Assembly: GCA_030068075.1 (NCBI GenBank)
Contig: CM057835.1
Coordinates: 19,989,957-20,053,956 of the forward strand
Direction: 5' to 3'
Source: Paguma larvata
Lineage: Eukaryota > Chordata > Mammalia > Carnivora > Viverridae
DNA length: 64,000 bases
Notes under the pieces: model-generated
What the model saw: only the letters and a program-made list of their open reading frames with translations
Database searches by the model: none
What the model was told of the DNA's origin: nothing
Shown: positions 34,037 through 44,482 of the stretch, one piece after another
Numbering within the stretch: position 1 is the first letter of the stretch
How the letters are laid out: each line of letters opens with the position of its first letter
Position numbers and translations under genes: made by a program

Positions 34037-34060
34037 ACACACACACACACACACACACAC
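34037..34060. repeat. (AC)12 microsatellite
   Basis: An uninterrupted 24-base AC repeat, followed by a loose CAA/CAR-rich stretch to about 34108. Confidence 0.96.
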
Positions 34061-34109
34061 AAAACTGTCATTCCTCCATTCAACAACAACAATGACAACA
34101 ATAACAACG

Positions 34110-34425
34110 CTACATCTGAGTGCTCACTGTGACAATACGGTTACTGTGAAAAGGGTGACGGTCCCTCCTCTCACAGAGTTCACAGGGAGATTGACACTTA
34201 GAAAATATTCAATAGTAACCTGTGTGCTCTAGTGAAAAGGAATATAATGCTCTGAGACTAGAGAACAAAGAAAGTTGATCCAGACTAAGGATCTCTCATT
34301 TCAGAGATGAGGTCACAGAAGTTCAGGGAGGTTAAGTACATTGATCAGGGCTACAGAGCCCAGAAGTCGTGGAGGCAGGATTCCTTTCCTGCCTGACTCC
34401 AGAGTTCTACACTCTATTCCTTATG
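34110..34425 (-). mobile_element. L2-like then MIR remnants, antisense
   Basis: 34110-34200 (tgagtgctcactgtgac ... cacagagttcacagggagattgac) looks like the reverse of the L2 3' end. 34300-34425 (agatgaggtcacagaagttcagggaggttaagtac ... ctgactccagagttctacactctattcc) is a clear antisense MIR. Confidence 0.7.
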
Positions 34426-34940
34426 TTTCTCCAGAGCTCATTAAGACAACTGCATGAGAAGAGACAAGAGGTAGCCACAAAACCGGGAAGATTCTTTGCA
34501 GTGATTATACCTCCCTTTCTTCCAACTCAGCCAGTTTATTTTTCCTCCAAAGGTCCCTCTAAGTCGAGCAAAAGGCTTACAAATCCTTGCAGAATTGATT
34601 ACTTGTGATTTTGTTCATCCACCACACCTCTCTGGCTCCATGCTGAGACTTGGTGTGGGTAGCTGAGCTGGTCCGTGAATTCCGGGTCAGTAGTTATTGT
34701 CCACTGCCGTATGTTACACACACCATGCAGGAGATAATGACGAAAATACTCCTGACACCCAGAGATACTGCAGGCGGAGAACATGGCTACCACTCTGTTG
34801 TGCAAATTACCGTCAGAAATTAACATTAGGTTGATTTCACACTTTCTATGCTAGTATTAAAGGAGCCACATATTGACCAACGTTTTCACATCTTGGTAAT
34901 CCACTGTACATCATTTTCAGGAACTTTCCTAATTTTAAAA
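34426..34940. other. Unique sequence, no gene seen
   Basis: No recognisable repeat or exon. Confidence 0.4.
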
Positions 34941-34946
34941 CTATAT

Positions 34947-35152
34947 GGGGGCACCTGGGAGGCTCAGTTGGTTAAGTGTCCAACTTAGGCTCAGGTCATG
35001 ATCTCACAGTTTGTGAGTTCAAGCCCTCCGTCGGGCTCTGTGCTGACAACTGGGAACCTAGAGCCTGCTTCAGATCCTGTGTCTCCTTCTCTCTCTGCCC
35101 CTCTCTTCCTTGTGCTCTGTCTCTCTCTCAAAAATAAACATTAAAAAAAAAA
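34947..35152 (+). mobile_element. Feliform SINE
   Basis: The sense head 'gggggcacctgggaggctcag', a drifted body (gggaacctagagcctgcttc) and the tail 'tcaaaaataaacatt' followed by A12 are present. The flanking duplication is imperfect (aaaactata and aaaaccctata). Confidence 0.92.
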
Positions 35153-36041
35153 AACCCTATACGTTCTAGTCCTAAGAAACTCCTCAGGCCTGGGCAAATG
35201 AGGACGGTTGAGCACCTGAGCCACAATATTACTCAGGGGTTAGGGAACTACAGGGTAACTGTACATTTTGGAAACATGGGCGAATATACAGATTTGGTGA
35301 TAGTGGATTAAAATACATGGGGTATTCAATGACATACATGGAAGTTCAAAGAATTTCCCCTCATTAGCAATGCCTACTTCACTGCAATGTACAAAACGGT
35401 AATGAATGAAGTGCATTAGCCTAGTGTTGCCATCAATCCTTGCATACATACACACATACACATCTGCAGTGCATTGTCTCAGGTGCTTATAGCTTTGGTA
35501 CTCGTTAAATAAACCTATGCCTTCAGCCTACACTGGAAGAAATAACCATGACCTTCATATCTGGGAAGCAAGCATCCCAGTCCGCACAGCCACAGAGTCC
35601 AAGGCAGTCGGGCACCCCACCATTCCCTTAACCTCTCCGGGACACCCCTCCCCCAGCAAGTCAAGTGCAGTCATTATCTGATGTCCTGACGGAGTTAAAT
35701 GTGATTTGTTTCCAAACTTTATAGCTATGCTGTTATAAAAGGCATGCTTTTCTGGGTAGTATGAATCTATGTAGGACATATGATGGGTTTTGTTCCTTTA
35801 TTTTTGTCTTCACAATTAAAGACCAACTGATAGGTAGAGTTGTTTGTTTTTGTATTTTTCTACAGAAAGCAAAAGTAAGAGGTCAAAACTGATACACATT
35901 CAACTCCCTGTCCTCTGCTTAGTTCATTTTTACCAATAGAGAAGTTGCAAAACTGTTGCAGACCAAAGTCAAATTGTTACTTTAGTAGATCTATACACAG
36001 CCTTGACATTTTGAGATTCATATTATCGTCTTTCTCCAAAG
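35153..36041. other. Unique sequence, no gene seen
   Basis: No repeat family was recognised. The minus-strand frames at 35240-35461 and 35555-35779 are not supported. Confidence 0.4.
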
Positions 36042-36042
36042 C

Positions 36043-36074
<32 letters not shown>

Positions 36075-36075
36075 C
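36042..36075. repeat. (AAAAC)n low-complexity repeat
   Basis: About 34 bases of aaaac units. No flanking target duplication was identified. Confidence 0.9.
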
Positions 36076-36635
36076 TTACAATTATGCCACCAGAACTTTA
36101 AGAGATGAAAACCCAGCTCTCCACGTACGGCCATACTACAGTCCACCTTCTGAGTCAGTGTCTATTCTCCAACAGGTACAAAATTCAGCCTTCTGGAATC
36201 TTAGCATACCTCTAAGGTAATCAAAAGAAATTTTGTGCAATTATCCAAGGACAGATGTTGGATGAAAGTAAATAATGATTCTAGAGTGTTACAGGGAACA
36301 ACCCGACAGCCTGAAAAACACGTCCATCCTGATTATTATAAGTAATTATTTTTCTCTCTTCCAAGAAAAGTGTAGTTATGTAAATAACACAATGTTATTT
36401 TCTTAGTGTTAACTTACTTTTGATATCTGATCTGTAATAACTTGTTGTAAAAAATAAAGTCAAGTCTCCATTTTTACGCCCAGTTTCCTCAAGCAAAGAG
36501 AATACCAGTCAAGCCAGAAACACCTCAGAAGACCCCTCTTGCTTTTCCACCAGTATTAATTTGCTTGCTCAGTCCAGTGTATTTGAGGTCCTTTGGGGGC
36601 TCATGTTCTGCACACTTCTCAAGCTAACAAAGGCT
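36076..36635. other. Unique sequence, no gene seen
   Basis: AT-rich, with nothing recognised. Confidence 0.4.
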
Positions 36636-36639
36636 ATAT

Positions 36640-36850
36640 CTACTGTTGGTTTCATTATTCATGTACCCACCAATTACGAAATATTCAGTGTATATCAGGC
36701 TTTGTCTTAGGCTAGCTGCTTGAACTACTGTAAATCCTTACAACTATGAATGATAGGACTTGTTTTGTTTTGTTTTGTTTTAATTTAAGGAAAGAAGCAC
36801 AGAGGGGTTGATTAACGGCAAGGTCACCCAGCAGGAAGCAGCAGCAGCAG
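36640..36850 (-). mobile_element. MIR-like remnant with (TTTTG)n
   Basis: 'ttcattattcatgtacccacc ... gtgtatatcaggctttgtcttaggct' and 'aggaaagaagcacagaggggttgattaacggcaaggtcaccc' are antisense MIR/L2-style blocks, separated by (TTTTG)n at 36760-36781. A small (CAG)n follows at about 36837-36852. Confidence 0.55.
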
Positions 36851-37084
36851 CAGGATGGGAGAAAGCAGGTGTGTCAGATTCCATCCATATATATCCATGT
36901 ATACAGCATGACACTTTGAAGTGTTAAAATATGGCACATATTAGTATTTTTTGCTTCTTTCAAAACTCTCTTTTAAAAAGTTAATTTTGTGAAACACTGG
37001 GTTTTTTTGTTTTGTTTTATGTAAGTGGGGCACAAATACGTTATCCAGACGATTCTTCCTGTGATATTTGAAAAACTGTATTTT

Positions 37085-37545
37085 TCTCTCCGGTTTGTTT
37101 GTGTTTTATCGATGCCGATGCTCAGGCCTCGACCGTGGACCCCCGGGGCGGGTGTGGCCGCGGCTGCTTCCCTGCCTCCAGGTTCCCCTGGGGCTTGGGC
37201 AGCGGGCGGCGCAGGGCGCGGGTCCGTCTGTCCTCTTGGGCCGCATATCCAGGGGCTCGGCCTTCTAACCCTTGCGGAATTCCCTGAGGTTCTATTTCTG
37301 AGTCTGGTCGAAGACACTGAGAACACGCGCGGTGGGTCTGCGAACAACTTGAGTCCTGCAGAGCCTGGCAGCCCTGCCGCCTGTCACTTCAGCGACGCAA
37401 GGCTGGGACAGCTCCACCTTCGGGTCTTTGCGGATGTTTTAGCAGCTCCTCCTCCTTGGAGCCAAGGTCTAGAGCTTGAACTTGGCTGTTGCTGCCCAAT
37501 CCGCCTGCGCAAACCTCCCCGCGGCCCCGCCCCCGCTAAGGGAAA
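37085..37545. promoter_or_regulatory. Isolated CpG island
   Basis: About 34 CpGs in roughly 460 bp of GC-rich DNA (manual count; observed/expected near 0.75) stand out from CpG-poor AT-rich flanks. It includes gcgggcggcgcagggcgcggg, a GC-box-like 'ggccccgcccccgc' at 37523-37536 and 'gcccaatccgcctgcgcaaac' at 37493-37513 (a CCAAT box and an NRF1-like word). Long frames run through it on both strands (185 aa plus at 37025-37582; 124 aa minus at 36973-37347), as expected from high GC. Their translations are Pro/Gly/Ala-rich with no domain that I recognise. The parsimonious call is a CpG-island promoter or enhancer of an unidentified transcript. A GC-rich retrocopy or first exon is the alternative. 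Confidence 0.65.
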
Positions 37546-37582
37546 GAGGTCAAGAGAAAGGGCGATATTAGAAATATTTTAA

Positions 37583-38040
37583 ATATTCAACACTAAAATA
37601 AAAAAAATACACTGTTGGCATCTAGGGCGATTTTATTTTTAAGACATAAATATTGTATGTTTTGTTCAGATGTATCCTGATGTCTATGAAAATTCTCAAT
37701 AGTTGGAGGTCTTGCAGTATTCTAGCTTGTCACAGTTTTGTTTTCGTTATTCTCATCCCCTGCCAAAAGAACAACTGAAGCTGGTCAAAATGTTAAAACT
37801 CAAATGACAGGAGACAGCTAATTTTTTACAAATTGTTGAATAACTGGAAATGGATGTGTTAGGTATTAGAATAAGAGAATCGCTGAAGTTAAGCACTAAA
37901 TTTAGTTTCGCATCTCTTATCAGTTCTATAACATAGGTAAGCAAGGGAGGGTATATAATTCTTATTGTTCATTTAATAAAAGTGAATGTTTTCTTAGAAG
38001 AGTCATTTTTTTCTGTCAATAAATCGTAAAAGGGATTTTT
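37583..38040. other. AT-rich sequence, no gene seen
   Basis: Starts with 'actaaaataaaaaaaatacac' just after the CpG island. No gene or repeat was recognised. Confidence 0.4.
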
Positions 38041-38044
38041 AAAA

Positions 38045-38130
38045 ATTACTACCATTTAGTGAGTGTCTACTTTATGCTAGGCCTGGGCTTGGAAGAATAC
38101 ATATATTACGTATATATTGAAGAACAAACA
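38045..38130 (-). mobile_element. MIR SINE fragment, antisense
   Basis: 'taccatttagtgagtgtctactttatgctaggcctgggcttggaa' matches the 3' side of MIR or L2 in antisense. Confidence 0.6.
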
Positions 38131-39004
38131 TCATTTTGATTCTTTTGATAGGCTCATAGAATAAAATATTTTTGACTACAGTTTTATAATTGTTCTGATT
38201 CATTTGTCAGATGAATATTTTTATCCTCCTTCTATTTAAAAAATAATTTATAGCATTAACTGTTAGTGCAGGGAGGACATTTCTGAAAATTAAGACAAAT
38301 AAAAGAGGATGTGGCCTGGAAAGTTTTGACTTCTGAGAAGCTGGCTGAGTGCAGGAATAGGAGGAAAGAAACTAGAGAAAGAAAGAAAGCAAATCCTTTC
38401 GACAGCTCTATGAAATATCAAATACCTTGCATAAGCATTTGACATTTGCAAAACTGCAGTCAGTTCATAGATGAATTCCTTAATATGCTCCTGTTTCATG
38501 GTGCTCTCTGTTGCCAAAAAAAAATTCCCTGATATGCAAAAAGCAGTGTTAGAATTCTATAGTATTGCTAAAAATTCTCATGTGTAGAATCTGTCATCCT
38601 GCCTTTGTTTCAAATAAGCTGAATACACATTTTGTAACTCGGAATAGGTAACATTCACTTTAGAACTTGCAAATAGATACTGTTTTTAAAATGGGAAATA
38701 TGATTATTCAGGATGCAATCTATATCCCTGATGTAGGTAAACTCTGAAATTTGCTCTTGTGTTTTAGATTCCCCTTCCAGGTTTTCTGTTTACATTGTTG
38801 GAGATAAGCAATGCCTATTCGCTACAATTCTTTTTCTCTTTGTACTGTTTTAAATGAAATGAAAGAATTACTAACAACTTTCCACTTTCTATATTTTTTG
38901 TCCTGTAACACTGTTAATGTGTAGACCCGTTGGACCCAATCATAACACTTGGGAGTGACTTAAACTCAGGGTTTTATGGAGACCACAAACGGATTATACG
39001 GAAT
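38131..39004. other. AT-rich sequence, no gene seen
   Basis: Nothing recognised. The frame at 38290-38517 (minus) has no identifiable domain. Confidence 0.4.
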
Positions 39005-39006
39005 TA

Positions 39007-39818
39007 CAGTAAAACCTTGGATTGCGAATGTTCCACAGGCAAGTAAAGCATTTCTAATAAACTCTAACTTGATAAACAAGCGATGTCTTCCAATACAAGT
39101 AGCACATGACACCAAACATCACGTGATCACGACTGAGTCCATGGTTCTCTTCTCTCTTGCTGGCGGATTTTGGGTGATCGTCTCCCACGCTCGGATGCTC
39201 GGTCTCAGGCCGTGATGTTTAGCAGAAGTCAGTGGTTTTTCAGAACGTTGGACACTGGCAGTAGTGGATTTTTTGTCACTTCAAAGCATGTACGGACAGT
39301 CCTTTGCTTTTCTCTACAAGAGTGAGCTTAGGAATGCTCTGGTTCATTCTAGGAGAGGCTGCCTGCAGATGTAGACCCCTTCCTCTGCTGCCTTATTGCC
39401 AGTTACATTACGTACAGTCCATGACAAGAGTCTATCAATACTGCACTGTAGTCAACATCTGAGTGAGCCTGTTCAATGGCCCCCCCATGCACAAAAATAT
39501 TCCACTGAGCCAATGGGTAGCAGTGATTGCGTCAGTCACGTCAAAGTCGTCCTGCACAATGACCCTCCTCTCTCGTCGTCTCTTTTACGCTAGCCATGAA
39601 GGCTTTCAAAGGTGAGTGCAGGTGAGTTTATTCTTCCTTATACTTTATATTATATTACTGTATTGTAATCATTTTCATATGAATATTTTTGGGTTGTACA
39701 ACGAATCACTTGAGTTTTCATTATTTTTTAATGGGGCAATTCACCTTGATATACAAGTGCTTTGTATTACAAGCATGTTTCCAGAATGAATTATACCCAC
39801 AAACCAAGGTTTTTACTG
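39007..39818 (+). mobile_element. Non-autonomous Tigger-like mariner element, complete ends
   Basis: The element starts cagtaaaaccttggattg and ends caaaccaaggtttttactg, an inverted terminal repeat, and lies between TA dinucleotides at 39005-39006 and 39819-39820 (the TA target of mariner/pogo transposons). It is 812 bp long, too short for a full transposase. The 3' subterminal part (tggggcaattcaccttg, caagcatgtttccagaatgaattat) fits known Tigger-type ends. The interior (about 39100-39640) retains many CpGs and a short ATG frame followed by a consensus splice donor (caaag|gtgagt near 39610), but no coding gene can be supported. Confidence 0.88.
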
Positions 39819-39853
39819 TAAATGAAAAATATACTACCCTAAAATGTTACATT

Positions 39854-39861
<8 letters not shown>

Positions 39862-39886
<25 letters not shown>
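39862..39886. repeat. (TG)n microsatellite
   Basis: About 25 bases of TG repeat, flanked by (TA)n-like sequence on both sides. Confidence 0.95.
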
Positions 39887-40689
39887 ATACACACTTAAAA
39901 TGCAGTTATAATACATATATATGTTTTATATACATACATACAATGAATATGATTCAAAGTGTTTAGTTACTGGTGAGAAATAACCAAGATCACACCTTTG
40001 CTCCTGGGCATTCTAGACTCCTCTGGACTCCTCCTCATCTGGGCTCTGTAAATGTTTTCTTGCTGTGTGGCTCAGTTCTGCACTTCGGTGTCCTGACCTT
40101 ACATTAAGACCCTGTTATGACACGCAGAAAACCCTTAGCTTTTCATTATGTATTTCCTCAAAACCCATTTTGGGTCACTGTTTGTAATTCAGTTTTGTGA
40201 CATCGTACGTCCCCCAGAAATCACACTCAGATACCTCCTACCACTTATTCAGGACCAAGGTGAGCTATTCTCTCCGTACACTGAAAACGAGGCCTGGTTG
40301 TATGTGCTGTATTTTCATCTGTGAACAGAGGCAGGACTTTCTCCCGGATCTCTTCCAGGTGGGCATGGGCTGACGCTGGAGTCCAGGTCACCCGATTAAG
40401 TCCACTCCTCGACTGGTTTTCGGCCCGGGGCATTTCTTTAGAATTATTTCAAGCCCTCCTACCGTGAGCTGTCTCGGATCTCCCCCCTGGAGAAGCGTAC
40501 TCCTTGTGTTGCACTAACTACTCTTCTGTGAGCCCCACTGACTAAATTTTATTGTCTTCTTTTCAATTTATCTGAAATCCCAAATGACCAGGTTGAGAGA
40601 ACTGAACACTGACCCACAGCAGAGCTGTGTCTGCGAGCTCATTCTTTCCTTCACCTTCATGAGCTCATTCCCACTGGTCGGTGTTTCGC
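39887..40689. other. Unique sequence, no gene seen
   Basis: No repeat or credible exon was recognised. Confidence 0.4.
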
Positions 40690-40815
40690 AAGAATGGTCT
40701 ACACATCAGAATCTCTGGGGGAGTTCGTTAGAAACGCATACTCCCAGGCCCTATTTCTTAAATCAGAAATCTTAAATCAGATAGATCTAGGTGTTAGCAG
40801 TTTGGGTTTTTGTTT
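40690..40815. mobile_element. MER5A-like element fragment
   Basis: 'catcagaatctctgggggagttcgttagaaacgcatactcccaggcc' followed by 'cttaaatcagaa' and 'tctaggtgttagcag' has the layout of MER5-type hAT elements. A T/G-rich tract follows to about 40855. Confidence 0.65.
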
Positions 40816-40894
40816 TTGTTTTTCATTTTTTTGTTTGTGTGTTTTTGTTTAATTTCCCGGGATGAATCCGTTTAGCCATTTGATGATGTATCTT

Positions 40895-41005
40895 CAGGAG
40901 AATTAGTTAAACCCTCTCGATTTCCCTGCACCTTGGTGTTGTCAGCTGCAAACTGGGAAGAATAAAACCCATCATTCAGGACTATCTGCTGTAGTACGTA
41001 GTTCA
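40895..41005 (+). mobile_element. MIR SINE fragment
   Basis: 'gagaattagttaaaccctctcgatttccctgcacc', then 'gcaaactgggaagaataaaacccatc', is the sense MIR core. Confidence 0.65.
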
Positions 41006-41318
41006 TGTTCAGCCTGACAAATGATAGACTTTTTTCATCTGCTGGATTGCTATTGGTTTTGGAGTTTCAGGGAGTTTTCTGGTAACTACGGGGAAGAGTT
41101 CACACCCAGCAGCTTCTGCTGCATGGGAAGAGAAATGAAAGGGACGGAGGCCAAAGGTGTTCTAAAGTCCTCGATGTGCGATGAATCATTTTAATGCTAT
41201 TTTATTATTTAAAAAAGAAAAGAAACAGGGGATTGCTGACTTAAACTTCAAAATGAGCTAAATAGGAGTCGGAAGTAAAGAGCACGTGCCGGCCCGTACA
41301 GAGGGTGCTTGCTAAGAC
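41006..41318. other. Unique sequence, no gene seen
   Basis: Nothing recognised. Confidence 0.4.
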
Positions 41319-41432
41319 GCGGGCTTTTAATTTTATGTGTCGACTTGGCTGAACTATGGAGTGCCCGGATATTTGGCCAAACATTATTGTGGGTGTTTCC
41401 GTCAGAGTGTTTTGGAATGAGATTAACGTATA

Positions 41433-41567
41433 CATTTTTTTAAGTTTATTTATTTATTTTGAGAGAGAGAGCATGAGCAGGATAGGGGCAGAGAGAGGCA
41501 GGGGAGAGAATCTTCAAGCAGGCTCAACACTGTCAGCACAGAGCCTGATGCAGGGCTCGAACTCACG
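41433..41567 (-). mobile_element. Feliform SINE, 5'-truncated, antisense
   Basis: The tail (ttttttaagtttatttattta), the GA-rich block and 'gggctcgaactcacga' are present, but the tRNA-like head is missing: sequence switches at about 41567 to 'caacgacaaaaacagcc'. This is a body-plus-tail copy, as produced by incomplete reverse transcription. Confidence 0.85.
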
Positions 41568-41817
41568 ACAACGACAAAAACAGCCTCTCCTGAGCAATAG
41601 AGAGTTCTCTGGTACGCTGCCTTCAGACTTTGCCACACCGACTCTTCCTTGTTCTCCAGCGGAATGCCTTTGCACTTAAACCAGAACATCGGCTCCCCTG
41701 GGTCTCCACCCTGCCAGCCTTCCAACCACAGCTGCAGCCTCAGCAGCCTCAGATTTCAGACTCAGCAGCCTCCATTATGATGTGAGACAGTTCCACGTAA
41801 TATATCTACACAGGCGA

Positions 41818-41862
41818 ACACACACACGCACGCACGCGCACACGCACACGCACACACACACT
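41818..41862. repeat. Interrupted (CA)n/(CG) microsatellite
   Basis: A CA repeat with several cgca/cgcg interruptions, within the LTR-like repeat. Confidence 0.9.
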
Positions 41863-42084
41863 CTACTCGTTCTGTTTCTCTGGAGAACCCTCACAAACCT
41901 AGAGGGCTTAAATGACAGGCCACATCACAGAACCTTTCTTCTGTAGGTGAAGGAAGACTCTGGAGATTTCTGAGCCCAGGGATGGCAGGGCCAGGGCTGA
42001 GCCAAGCCGCAGGAATGTCAGAATGAAGTGCAGGATCAGTTAGGAAGAAGAGACCAGAGAGAATGGGCCAGGGAAGTAGGAAGA

Positions 42085-42206
42085 CCCCAGGCTCCCCTCA
42101 TCCCACGAACACAACTAGGTAACTAGTCATTCTAAATACCCCAGAAATCAGCCCAAAAACCGACAGAACAAACTCCACAACTAACAGGAGAGTAGAAAGG
42201 GGAGAC
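42085..42206 (+). mobile_element. Possible carnivore L1 5'-UTR fragment
   Basis: 'catcccacgaacacaactaggtaactagtcattctaaatac' and 'gacagaacaaactccacaactaac' resemble the 5' untranslated region of carnivore L1. It is embedded in antisense L2, with no L1 3' end nearby. Confidence 0.45.
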
Positions 42207-42881
42207 CAAAGGCAGAATGGTCAGTTAGGAAGTTACTGTGAGTGTTTATGGTTGCAGCACTGAGAACGAAAAGAGGGGTGTGGATGGAAACTCTGAGACA
42301 GACTTTGGTGACTGGTCACAGGTGGGAACCGAGCAAGGGGAGGGAGGAGTCAGTGACGACAGAGGTTTGAGGACAGGGATCTAGAAAAATGGTGATGGCC
42401 TTAGCCTAAATAGGAATGCCAAGAAAAAGAACCACTTTGTGGGGAAGTGCTCTTGAGTTGGGGTTGGAATACTGAGTTCAATTTGCCAGAGGGACATCTA
42501 GGAGAGCTGGAAAGTTGAGGCTAGCACTGAAAGAGGAACAGTGGTAACAATGTCTTGAGAAAGTATCATTTGCTAACACAGTGTCTCACACCTTACGAGA
42601 CTAATCCACTGTAATCTCTCTAAGCATCATGAGACAGAAACTCTCAACAATACAAATATTCCCTTTGTACAAAGGGAACTGAAGCTTAGGAGACAGCATG
42701 CACAGTGAGTCAGAAGAACCGTAAGAAGGCGAGTGTGGCGGGAAAGGTATGAGCAAGAGGTGACAGAGGTAGACAACTAAAGGCATGGCCGGGAGCCAGG
42801 TCACGGAGGACCTCTGTGAGGCATTCGCATCGCTTCGAAGGGGACGAGAAGTCACTAGGGAAGCAGGGGACTCAAGTTTTT

Positions 42882-43117
42882 TTTTTGTTTATTTTGTTTT
42901 TTTATTAATTTTTTTAACCTTTATTTATTTTTGAGAGACATAGAGACAGAGCATGGGCAGGGGAGATGCAGAGAGAGAGGGAGACACAGAATCCGAAGCA
43001 GACTCTAGGCTGTGAGCTGTCAGCACAGAGCCTGACATGGGGCTCGAACCCACAGACCTGAGATCATGACCCGAGCTGAAGTCAGACGCTTAACCGACTG
43101 AGCCACCCAGGAGCCCC
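42882..43117 (-). mobile_element. Feliform SINE, antisense
   Basis: A perfect 15-bp duplication, gggactcaagttttt, lies at 42867-42881 and 43118-43132. The element is full length with a long T-rich tail complement and ends 'accgactgagccacccagga'. It interrupts the antisense L2. Confidence 0.96.
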
Positions 43118-43490
43118 GGGACTCAAGTTTTTAATGTAATTTAATGTTTCATCAGATTCATTCTGACCGCCACGCCACGTGGAATAGGCTACAGGAGGCA
43201 AGAGCAGAATCAAGGCACCAAGGTAGGAGCCCTTGTGGGAACCCAGGCCAGAGGAGATGATGCTCTGGACCAGAGTAAGAAAATAGGGCTCAGTAGGAAA
43301 ACATCTTGAAATTAGAACTCTAGGCTTTATTTAGGAACTCCCTGGGGCTGTGGAGAAAGAAAGAAGTCAAGATGACTCCAGGGTCTCTGGACTCAGCAAC
43401 TGGGGGTGTGGCAGTGACCTTTACCATTGTGGGAAGCACAAGTTAGAAAGGGGACACCACGAGTTCTATTTTAGACATGTAAAGTTATCA

Positions 43491-43669
43491 GCTTAACTTA
43501 GTAGAAGTAACAATAGTCCAAATATGGACACCCTGAGTGTAGCTGACAGAACAGAATCCGAAGTGCTGAAAGGTGTTCGAGACAAACAGCACCTCGCTGT
43601 TATAGTAGACAATACATATGTGCTAAAGGAAAAAACAAAGGGGAAAATGAAGAGAAGCACAGAGAAAGT
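43491..43669. other. Purine-biased transition sequence
   Basis: No gene was seen. It leads into the pure purine run. Confidence 0.4.
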
Positions 43670-43734
43670 GAAGGGAAGAAGGAAGAAAGGAAGGAAGGGA
43701 GGGAGAGGGGAAGAGAGGAAAAGAGGAAGGAGAA
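43670..43734. repeat. 65-nt pure polypurine run
   Basis: Uninterrupted A/G sequence made of ggaa/gaag/ggga units. Frames across it (Arg/Lys/Gly-rich on plus, Ser/Leu/Pro-rich on minus) are composition artefacts. Confidence 0.97.
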
Positions 43735-43740
43735 TGTTAA

Positions 43741-44440
43741 GGCGGTAAAACTGCTTTTTCACCTGTGTGTTTAGGAAGTAATTACATACGGGAAATTTTT
43801 ACTGCCAGACTTCTCAACTTTTCGGAAGGTCTAATGCTCCTTAAGCACGCTCCAGTTTCTCCATCTAAACTTGCCACCTAATACGGCAATGTTTTTCTCA
43901 GTATTGCAAATCGGTGTTAGCAATTTAATATAATTACCATTAGGTATAATTTCTTCCTCATTCTTGAAAATGTTTGAAGGTGTACAGGGTGGAATGGAGA
44001 GATAAAACACCCAATCATCACAACTGTAAAATTCTATTATTATTGCTTATGTAATACCTCTACTACAGCTCTCTGTGTTTTTTTTTCAAAATGATATATA
44101 GTTACATGCGGGTTTGTTTAACAAACAAATTAATCATGAATGGAAGCCTCTGCCCAAAGACCTAGTATTTTTTATTCACCATGTTTGCTCTACAAATGAT
44201 TTATTTTTAAGTACATAAGTAGCTATTTTTGGCCCTAAAGGTTAAGTATCTGGTCGTGCAAATACCTGACATAAAATTTTTAAAAATGAAAGGTTGTACT
44301 AATAGAACAAAATCTCTGGAAATTCAAATACCTCCGTAAAAAACTGTTCACAGTCGGCACTGAATTCCAGTGAGATGAGTTAAAATAAGCCTGGCATATG
44401 TTGTTTCTCCAGTCTGTCTTTTCAAGACTTCATTCTGTTG
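43741..44440. other. AT-rich sequence, no gene seen
   Basis: Nothing recognised. Confidence 0.4.
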
Positions 44441-44482
44441 TTTCCTTCTTTCTTTCCTCTTTCTTTTCTTTTTTTTTTTTTC
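44441..44482. repeat. 42-nt pure polypyrimidine run
   Basis: C/T-only sequence ending in a T14 tract, about 0.7 kb from the polypurine run. Confidence 0.96.

Larger units (their letters stand above)
41320..41905 (+). mobile_element. Old LTR-like interspersed repeat split by a SINE
   Basis: 'ttttaattttatgtgtcgacttggctgaactatgg ... tttggccaaacatta' at the left, 'cctgccagccttcc', 'tcagactcagcagcctcc' in the middle, and 'gttctgtttctctggagaacc' at the right follow a widespread mammalian repeat that I associate with ERVL-class LTRs. Its internal AT/CA stretch has grown into the (CA)n at 41818-41862. Subfamily not assigned. Confidence 0.6.
41935..43490 (-). mobile_element. Antisense L2 mosaic with later insertions
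   Basis: Pieces of the L2 reverse complement recur in order: 'gtcacggaggacctctgtgaggc', 'attcattctgaccgccacgccacgtggaataggctacagg', 'caagatgactccagggtctctggactcagcaactggg' and 'gttctattttagacatgtaaag'. A second, weaker L2-like series covers 41935-42540. A MIR antisense piece sits near 42545-42715, a SINE at 42882-43117 and an L1-like piece at 42085-42206. Confidence 0.72.

Noticed and set aside
37025..37582. 185-aa plus-strand frame (and a 124-aa minus-strand frame) across the CpG island
   Set aside because: Long frames on both strands are expected in GC-rich DNA. The translation is Pro/Gly/Ala-rich with no domain that I recognise, and the start lies in AT-rich flank without promoter or splice support.
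43626..43735. Arg/Lys-rich and Leu/Pro/Phe-rich frames over the purine run
   Set aside because: Pure composition effect of an A/G-only tract.
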